This document shows, in pieces, positions 4,408-9,238 of a stretch of 9,238 bases of DNA. This stretch comes from Ruminococcaceae bacterium UBA1227 (GTDB lineage Bacteria; Bacillota; Clostridia; Oscillospirales; Acutalibacteraceae), in contig DBWX01000014.1 in assembly GCA_002309175.1 (NCBI GenBank), positions 101,121 through 110,358 on the forward strand, given 5' to 3'. Each line of letters opens with the position of its first letter. The stretch's first letter is position 1. The notes beneath the pieces were generated by a model. That model was given only the letters and a program-made list of their open reading frames with translations. It was not told the DNA's origin and did not search any database. Made by a program: the position numbers and the translations under genes.

Positions 4408-6435
4408 ATGAAAGGATATTGTGGAAAGATCCTCAAGGTAGATCTTACAAACAAGACTTGTACGGATGTCTACGTTGCGGATGAAATCTACGAGAACTTC
4501 CTCTCCGGTGCGGGACTTGCTGCGTGGTGGTGCTACAGAAATATCCCGGCCGGCGCTGACCCGATGGGTCCTGACAATGTCCTCTGCATTACATCCGGTC
4601 TTCTGACAAGCACCGGTTCGTGCATTACCGGACGTTGGATGGTCGTCACCAAATCGCCTTCGACAGGCGGTATCGGTGAGGCAAACTGCGGTGGTACTTT
4701 TGCTCCGTTTATCAAGGCCTGCGGTTATGACATAATCGCGTTCCACGGTGCATCTGACACACCCGTATATCTTTACTGCGACGACAACGGCCCCGTGCTC
4801 AAGGATGCTTCACACATCTGGGGACAGGATGCCGCGGTTGCAGAGAAGATGCTTGTAGAAGAGAACACTGTTCCGGGCAAGAAGATTCCTCAGGCCTGTA
4901 CAATAGGCTGGGGCGGTGAGAACTTAAGCTGGATGGCAGGCGTCTGCAACGATAACGGCCGTATTGCGGCACGTCAGGGCGTCGGCGGTGTTATGGGTTC
5001 CAAGAAGCTTAAGGGTCTCTGCTTTGCCGGCAACAAGCCTGTTTCGGGTGAGAATCCGGCAGAAATCCGCCGTCTTTCAAAGATGTGCGCGAAGCGTGCA
5101 AATATGGCGTTTATGCCTCCGGAAATTCCGACAGGTCTTCTTCATGTCGCCAAGTTCCTTCCCGAGATTCAGCTGTCACCCGACGGAATCATGACAGGTG
5201 TTCTCATGGGAACATGGGGAACCGGCGGTTCCTCACAGTTCGCCGGACAGACCGGTGAGGCTCCCGTAAAGAACTGGAGCGGTTCACAGAAAGAGGACTT
5301 CCATGTCCGCGCACTCAACAAGACCGACGGTTCGCATATGCTCAAACTCCAGACCAACCGCTATTACTGCTATTCATGTATGTACGGCTGCGGCGGCGAG
5401 CTTGACATATCACACATCAAACACAACGATCAGGGCTACTCAAGAGTACATAAGCCCGAGTACGAGTCACAGTGGGACTACACCGGATTCCTTCTCAATG
5501 AGGATAACGATGCGATGCTCTTCATCAACGAGTATCTTAATCGTGCCGGTATGGACGCCATCTCTGTCGGCGGTACAATAGGTATGGCCATAGAGGCATA
5601 CGAGAACGGCCTTCTTAAAGAGTCAGATGTCGGATTCCCGCTTCACTGGGGTGACGCCGACGCAATCATCAGGCTCATGAAGATGATTGTTCACCGCGAA
5701 GGCATAGGCGATGTACTTGCCGACGGCTGTAAGAGAGCGGTTGAAATCTTAGGACCTGAGTTTGCACAGTACGCAGTTCACGGCGGAGGTATGGAGCCCC
5801 CGATGCATGACTCACGTCCTGACCCTCAGCAGGCTACACTCTACGCTATAGACGCGACTCCTTCCCGTCATACAACCGGTGGTTCACTTTACTACGGCTG
5901 TATGCATCTCTGGAAGAAGGTTACCTGGGCTCCTCCGGCAGTTCTTGTCGGCGGCAAACAGGGTGAGTGGGAAGTATCTGACGCAGAGTCCCTCAAGGTA
6001 CTTGCCGCAGCTTACTTCAAGCGTATAGTTGACGGTGTCGGCGGATGCTACTTCGGCTTCCTTCTCGGTACCGCTATCTACCCGATCTTCGAGTGGACCG
6101 AGGCTGCAACAGGCTGGGGCAACACTCCCGATGATCTCATGTGGATAGGCAGACGTATTTTCACTGTACGTCATATGTTCAATATCAAGCAGGGTCTTGA
6201 TCCCTGGTATTCACGTCCTCATCCCCGTATGGTCGGTGAGCCTCCTCTTAAGGTAGGTAAGGTTGCCGGTAAGACGGTACCCATTGACGCGAAGATCATG
6301 AGCGTCTGGAAGAACGCGGGCTTCGATGAGAAGACAGGTATTCCTCTTCAGGAGACTGTTGAAGCATTGAACCTTCCTTACTTCCTCGACGGACCTATTG
6401 AAAACTTCATAAAGGAGGTACCGAGCCGTGGCTAG
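4408..6435 (+). CDS. aor: Tungsten-dependent aldehyde:ferredoxin oxidoreductase-family enzyme, large subunit
   Basis: 675 residues, longer than the ~605 of the Pyrococcus furiosus enzyme. ATG 4408 has GGGAG (4396-4400) 7 bases upstream. Family enzymes bind tungsten on two pterins plus one [4Fe-4S] cluster and oxidise aldehydes to acids, passing electrons to ferredoxin. Visible signatures: N-terminal GYCGKILKVDLT; NDNGRIAARQGVGGVMGSKK (181-200), the pterin/phosphate-binding stretch; cluster ligands Cys321, Cys324, Cys328 in CYSCMYGC and Cys547 in GGCYFG; PEYE (350-353), which holds the active-site Glu equivalent; DAISVGGTIGMAIEAYENGL (383-402); and RHTTGG (487-492), probably holding the active-site His. 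No signal peptide, so cytoplasmic. The stop codon overlaps the following polyferredoxin gene by 8 bp, so the pair is likely one complex, like the large and small subunits of WOR-type enzymes known from gut anaerobes. Aldehyde substrate and physiological direction are unknown; tungsten rather than molybdenum is inferred from the family. Confidence 0.92.
   Translation: MKGYCGKILKVDLTNKTCTDVYVADEIYENFLSGAGLAAWWCYRNIPAGADPMGPDNVLCITSGLLTSTGSCITGRWMVVTKSPSTGGIGEANCGGTFAPFIKACGYDIIAFHGASDTPVYLYCDDNGPVLKDASHIWGQDAAVAEKMLVEENTVPGKKIPQACTIGWGGENLSWMAGVCNDNGRIAARQGVGGVMGSKKLKGLCFAGNKPVSGENPAEIRRLSKMCAKRANMAFMPPEIPTGLLHVAKFLPEIQLSPDGIMTGVLMGTWGTGGSSQFAGQTGEAPVKNWSGSQKEDFHVRALNKTDGSHMLKLQTNRYYCYSCMYGCGGELDISHIKHNDQGYSRVHKPEYESQWDYTGFLLNEDNDAMLFINEYLNRAGMDAISVGGTIGMAIEAYENGLLKESDVGFPLHWGDADAIIRLMKMIVHREGIGDVLADGCKRAVEILGPEFAQYAVHGGGMEPPMHDSRPDPQQATLYAIDATPSRHTTGGSLYYGCMHLWKKVTWAPPAVLVGGKQGEWEVSDAESLKVLAAAYFKRIVDGVGGCYFGFLLGTAIYPIFEWTEAATGWGNTPDDLMWIGRRIFTVRHMFNIKQGLDPWYSRPHPRMVGEPPLKVGKVAGKTVPIDAKIMSVWKNAGFDEKTGIPLQETVEALNLPYFLDGPIENFIKEVPSRG
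6413..6418 (+). promoter_or_regulatory. Ribosome binding site for the GTG-started polyferredoxin
   Basis: AGGAGG, inside the end of the oxidoreductase gene, 9 bases before GTG 6428. The overlap of stop (6433-6435) and start suggests translational coupling and roughly matched amounts of the two subunits. Confidence 0.85.
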
Positions 6436-7171
6436 TTATTTACCTTATATCAACTATGATCAGTGCTATGGCTGCAAGGCTTGTCTTTATAACTGCCCGG
6501 TCAGCCTCTTTACTCTCGCAAAGAAAGTCACACGTCGCGGTATGAGACGTGAACTTCCCGCAACAACATATATTGAGCGCTGCATCGGCTGCGGCGTATG
6601 CGCACGCGTATGTCCGGTTGAGGCAATCGATATGCTCAAGAACCCTCCGGGTGAGGGTGAACCCGTTTACATCGACTGGGACAAGCCCGTACGTATAGAC
6701 CCGAACAAGTGCAAAGGCTGCACATCCTGTGCCCGCAACTGCCCTGCAAGCGCAATTGAAGGCAAGGTAAAGGAACCTCATGTAATTCATGAGGATCAGT
6801 GCATCCGCTGCGGCGTCTGCATGGAGAAGTGTAAATTCGACGCTATCTATAATTCCGATGCTCCGGTTCCCGAGTATGTTGCTCCCGAGCCGAAGAAGGA
6901 AGAGCCTAAGCCCGCACCTGCAGCGGCACCCGCTGCTTCGGAGGCCGTCGCTGACGTAACTCCCGCAGCTTCTGCTCCTCAGGAAAAGATTGAAGGCAAA
7001 TACAGCATCGATCCCGAGAAGTGCAAGGGCTGCACAGCCTGTGCAAGGGTCTGCCCTGCAGAGGCTATCTCAGGTGAGGTCAAGCAGCCTCACGTAATCG
7101 ACCAGGAAGCCTGCCTCGGCTGCGGCGCCTGTGCCGAAAAGTGTAAGTTCGACGCAATTTCCCAGAACTGA
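6428..7171 (+). CDS. Six-cluster [4Fe-4S] polyferredoxin, electron-transfer subunit of the aldehyde oxidoreductase
   Basis: 247 residues from GTG 6428. Six complete C-x2-C-x2-C-x3-C motifs: Cys13/16/19/23, 52/55/58/62, 95/98/101/105, 125/128/131/135, 199/202/205/209 and 229/232/235/239, so six [4Fe-4S] clusters are predicted from 24 cysteines. Residues 1-~75 form a first two-cluster unit with a ~28-residue insert; ~85-140 a second; ~142-189 are a Pro/Ala/Glu/Lys-rich, probably flexible linker; ~190-244 a third unit that repeats the second (36 of 51 residues identical over 90-140 and 194-244). The repeated unit (CKGC..CAR.CP..AI.G..K.PHVI) resembles the C-terminal two-cluster domain of NuoF/HydB-type hydrogenase and NADH dehydrogenase subunits. 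The likely job is to take electrons from the large subunit's cluster and hand them to a ferredoxin or flavoprotein partner. No flavin or NAD domain and no signal peptide are present. The gene ends 14 bp before a strong terminator. Confidence 0.92.
   Translation: MASYLPYINYDQCYGCKACLYNCPVSLFTLAKKVTRRGMRRELPATTYIERCIGCGVCARVCPVEAIDMLKNPPGEGEPVYIDWDKPVRIDPNKCKGCTSCARNCPASAIEGKVKEPHVIHEDQCIRCGVCMEKCKFDAIYNSDAPVPEYVAPEPKKEEPKPAPAAAPAASEAVADVTPAASAPQEKIEGKYSIDPEKCKGCTACARVCPAEAISGEVKQPHVIDQEACLGCGACAEKCKFDAISQN
6695..7159 (+). repeat. Duplicated two-cluster ferredoxin unit within the polyferredoxin
   Basis: Bases 6695-6847 (residues 90-140) and 7007-7159 (residues 194-244) encode units with 36 of 51 identical residues, aligned without gaps and 104 residues apart. 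They differ most around the sequence between the two clusters (HEDQ against DQEA). The 53-residue stretch between them is mainly the Pro/Ala-rich linker. Confidence 0.88.
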
Positions 7172-7185
7172 GAATATTAAATGAA

Positions 7186-7217
7186 AAAAGCTCGCAAGCT
7201 TTCGCTTGCGAGCTTTT
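7186..7217. terminator. Bidirectional rho-independent terminator
   Basis: Perfect 14-bp stem AAAAGCTCGCAAGC (7186-7199) with GCTTGCGAGCTTTT (7204-7217), tetraloop TTTC, A-run before and T-run after. It separates the oxidoreductase operon from the convergent malic enzyme operon and ends both. Confidence 0.94.
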
Positions 7218-7228
7218 CTTATTGTTTA

Positions 7229-8401
7229 TTAAAGTCTGGCTACGCCGGAGTCGCGGGCAGCCTGGGCGACCGCCTTGGCGACGGCGTCCTTGACGCGGGG
7301 ATCGAAGGCCGCGGGAAGAATGTACTCGGCATTGAGCTCGTCGGGTGAGACGAGGTCGGCGAGTGCATGGGCCGCTGCAATCTTCATAGCGTCATTTATG
7401 TCGGATGCGCGAACATCGAGAGCGCCGCGGAAGATGCCCGGGAAGGCAAGAACGTTGTTTACCTGGTTCGGATAGTCCGAACGGCCTGTGGAAACAACGG
7501 CTGCGCCGGCAGCTTTCGCTTCGTCAGGGAAAATCTCGGGAGTCGGGTTTGCGCAGGCAAAGATAATCGGGTCTTTGGCCATTGTTCTTACCATGTCCTG
7601 AGTGAGGGTGCCCGGTGCGGATACGCCGATGAATACGTCAGCGTCCTTTATAACCTCCGCAAGGGTGCCTTTTTCCATGTTTCTGTTCGTGATCTTTGCC
7701 ATCTCTTCCTTGATGGGGTTGAGGCCTTCACGGCCTTCGTAGATGGCTCCGGTGCGGTCTGTCATGATTACGTTTTTAAGACCGTTGGCAATGAGGAGGC
7801 GGATGATGGCAATACCTGCGGCACCTGCGCCTGATGTTACAACCTTGATGTTGTTGATATCCTTGCCGACGAGTTTGAGAGCGTTCATGAGACCTGCAAG
7901 TGTGATAACGGCTGTGCCGTGCTGGTCGTCGTGGAAAATCGGAATATCCGATACTTCCTTGAGTCTCTTTTCAATCTCGAAGCATCTCGGAGCTGAGATG
8001 TCCTCAAGGTTTACACCGCCGAAAGAGCCGAGGAGAAGTTCACATGTCTTTACTATCTCGTCGACATCTTTGGAGCGGATGCAGAGAGGTATGGCGTCAA
8101 CGCCGCCGAACTCTTTGAAGAGCACGCATTTGCCTTCCATTACGGGCATACCCGCCTCGGGACCTATGTCACCGAGACCCAAAACTGCCGTACCGTCAGT
8201 GATGACGGCGACGGTGTTCCAGCGGCGGGTGAGTTCATAGGACTTCTCTATGTCCTTCTGAATCTCAAGGCAGGGCTGTGCAACGCCCGGTGTATAAGCG
8301 AGAGAGAGGGCCTCTTTGGAGTCAACCTTGGCTCTGGAGACAACTTCAATCTTGCCTTTCCACTCATAGTGGAGCTTTAAGGATTCTTCTGCATAATTCA
8401 T
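7229..8401 (-). CDS. Malic enzyme, small bacterial type (probably NAD-dependent)
   Basis: 390 residues, the usual length for the short bacterial form without a phosphotransacetylase tail. ATG 8399-8401 has GGAGG (8410-8414) 8 bases upstream, inside the end of the preceding gene. The enzyme converts malate to pyruvate and CO2 with reduction of NAD(P). Signatures: catalytic Tyr36 in AYTPGVA, catalytic Lys91 in MEGK, metal ligands Glu133-Asp134 and Asp158 in NLEDI and FHDDQHGTA, dinucleotide loop GAGAAG (191-196), ANPTPE (284-289) and NNVLAFPG (315-322). An acidic residue (Asp215) at the end of the second strand of the nucleotide fold favours NAD over NADP, which is inference. It is cytoplasmic, second in an operon, only 3 bp after the Ldh2-family dehydrogenase stop codon, so the two are almost certainly co-translated. 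All key residues are present. Confidence 0.95.
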   Translation of the reverse strand: MNYAEESLKLHYEWKGKIEVVSRAKVDSKEALSLAYTPGVAQPCLEIQKDIEKSYELTRRWNTVAVITDGTAVLGLGDIGPEAGMPVMEGKCVLFKEFGGVDAIPLCIRSKDVDEIVKTCELLLGSFGGVNLEDISAPRCFEIEKRLKEVSDIPIFHDDQHGTAVITLAGLMNALKLVGKDINNIKVVTSGAGAAGIAIIRLLIANGLKNVIMTDRTGAIYEGREGLNPIKEEMAKITNRNMEKGTLAEVIKDADVFIGVSAPGTLTQDMVRTMAKDPIIFACANPTPEIFPDEAKAAGAAVVSTGRSDYPNQVNNVLAFPGIFRGALDVRASDINDAMKIAAAHALADLVSPDELNAEYILPAAFDPRVKDAVAKAVAQAARDSGVARL

Positions 8402-8404
8402 CGG

Positions 8405-9238
8405 TTAGTCCTCCCAGGGGAACTTGTAGTCAAGGTTGAACTGGTCACGTACGGCCATGAATTCCTTCTGTACGGGGCCTGTGATCGGTACGCCGTCAAC
8501 AAGTCTCTGCTTGTAGACTTCCCACTCTTTTTCACCTGCGGTGTAGATTCTGTCGTGACCGGGCTGCTTCTTTGAAGCGCGTACGGCACGGAGGATGTCG
8601 CCGGCCTTTTTACGGGCAAGTTCTTCGCCGAGGAAGTGGTTTGTGTCTATTGCGATGAAGAAGTGGCCGAGGTGATACGGGCGGATATTACCGTTTTCAT
8701 CCTTGCCGTCGAGGTCCTTGCCGTACCAGCCGTCCTGGAGGATAGAGGAGAGGAGCTCGATTACCATGGCATAGCCATAGCCTTTGTAACCGCCGAGGTC
8801 CTCGCCGATACCGCCGAGTGTGGTGAGAGCGGCTGTGCCCTGACGGATCTTTTTGAGAGCGACACCTGAATCGCCTTCAACGGCATTGCCGTCGATGTCG
8901 ATTACGGTACCGGGATGAATGTCTTCACCGATGCGCTCGTAGTACTCAATCTTACCGTTCTGTGTGATTGATGTAGCGCAGTCTATTACGAAGTCAAACT
9001 CCTCATCAGTGGGGATACCTACTGTGAGCGGGTTTGTTCCGAACATGCCTTCAACACCGAATGTCGGAGCAACTGAAGGACGTGCGTTTGTGCCGGTGAT
9101 GCCGATGCAGCCCTGCTTGGCAGCCTGGGAGGCATAGTAACCGGCAATACCGTAGTGGCAGGAATTGCGGACCGCAACCATACCCATACCGTATTTCTTG
9201 GCCTTTTCGATAGCCATTGACATCGACTTGTAGCCGAT
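8405..9238 (-). CDS. Ldh2-family malate/L-lactate (2-hydroxyacid) dehydrogenase, N-terminus outside the window
   Basis: The - strand frame is open from the right edge (9238) to the TAA at 8405-8407: 277 residues, against ~350 for the family, so about 70-80 N-terminal residues are missing. An internal ATG at 9221-9223 is not the start, since family sequence (AMSMAIEKAKK-type helix) continues past it. Signatures: NSCHYGIAGYY with the catalytic His; GTNARPSVAPTFGVE; MFGTNPLTVGIP; DCATS; GGYKGYGYAMVIELLSSIL; HLGHFFIAID. This is the NAD(P)-dependent YlbC/AllD/ComC fold, unrelated to classical lactate or malate dehydrogenases; members act on malate, lactate, sulfolactate or ureidoglycolate. Position directly ahead of a malic enzyme argues for malate. 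Cytoplasmic. The promoter lies outside the window. Confidence 0.92.
   Translation of the reverse strand: MGYKSMSMAIEKAKKYGMGMVAVRNSCHYGIAGYYASQAAKQGCIGITGTNARPSVAPTFGVEGMFGTNPLTVGIPTDEEFDFVIDCATSITQNGKIEYYERIGEDIHPGTVIDIDGNAVEGDSGVALKKIRQGTAALTTLGGIGEDLGGYKGYGYAMVIELLSSILQDGWYGKDLDGKDENGNIRPYHLGHFFIAIDTNHFLGEELARKKAGDILRAVRASKKQPGHDRIYTAGEKEWEVYKQRLVDGVPITGPVQKEFMAVRDQFNLDYKFPWED

Noticed and set aside
4402..4746. 114-codon frame on the - strand under the start of the oxidoreductase gene
   Set aside because: It is antisense to strongly conserved aldehyde oxidoreductase sequence, with no ribosome site or family resemblance.
7367..8240. Two overlapping + strand frames (155 and 165 codons) under the malic enzyme gene
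   Set aside because: Both are shadows of a fully conserved gene on the other strand, and their composition (many Arg, Pro, Ser, Cys) is typical of antisense frames.

Overview
The window looks like chromosomal DNA of a low-to-mid GC anaerobic Firmicute, most likely a gut-type clostridium. This rests on strong GGAGG ribosome sites, sigma-A-type promoters (one with perfect TTGACA and TATAAT), a clostridial-type GH3 glycosidase tail, a sortase-like surface protein, and a tungsten-type aldehyde:ferredoxin oxidoreductase. The genus cannot be settled from the sequence. No mobile elements, CRISPR arrays, tRNAs or rRNAs were seen. Genes are tightly packed; the longest gap (2008-2288, 281 bp) holds two divergent promoters.

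Layout, left to right. (a) 1-750: C-terminal part of a GH3 glycosidase on +, ending in a bidirectional terminator. (b) 799-2007: a membrane protein on -, built like an M28 metallopeptidase but lacking most of its catalytic residues. (c) 2289-3176: a secreted, probably wall-anchored protein on +, with two tandem copies of an unrecognised ~65-residue module. (d) 3241-3966 on - and 4129-4362 on +: a divergent pair, a MoeB/ThiF-type adenylyltransferase and a small MoaD-like protein ending in Gly-Gly. (e) 4408-6435 and 6428-7171 on +: a tungsten-type aldehyde oxidoreductase followed, with an 8-bp overlap, by a six-cluster polyferredoxin. (f) 7229-9238 on -: an operon of an Ldh2-family malate/lactate dehydrogenase (5' end outside the window) and a small malic enzyme.

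The central block (d-e) reads as one system. The adenylyltransferase would activate the C-terminal Gly-Gly of the MoaD-like protein, which supplies dithiolene sulfur for the pterin cofactor. The oxidoreductase would use that cofactor to oxidise aldehydes to acids, and the six-cluster protein would carry electrons away. The parts I consider most worth following are the six-cluster polyferredoxin with its duplicated module on a Pro/Ala-rich arm, the duplicated surface module, the M28 pseudopeptidase, and the apparent CTG start of the MoaD-like gene. Block (f) suggests redox shuttling between malate, oxaloacetate and pyruvate.
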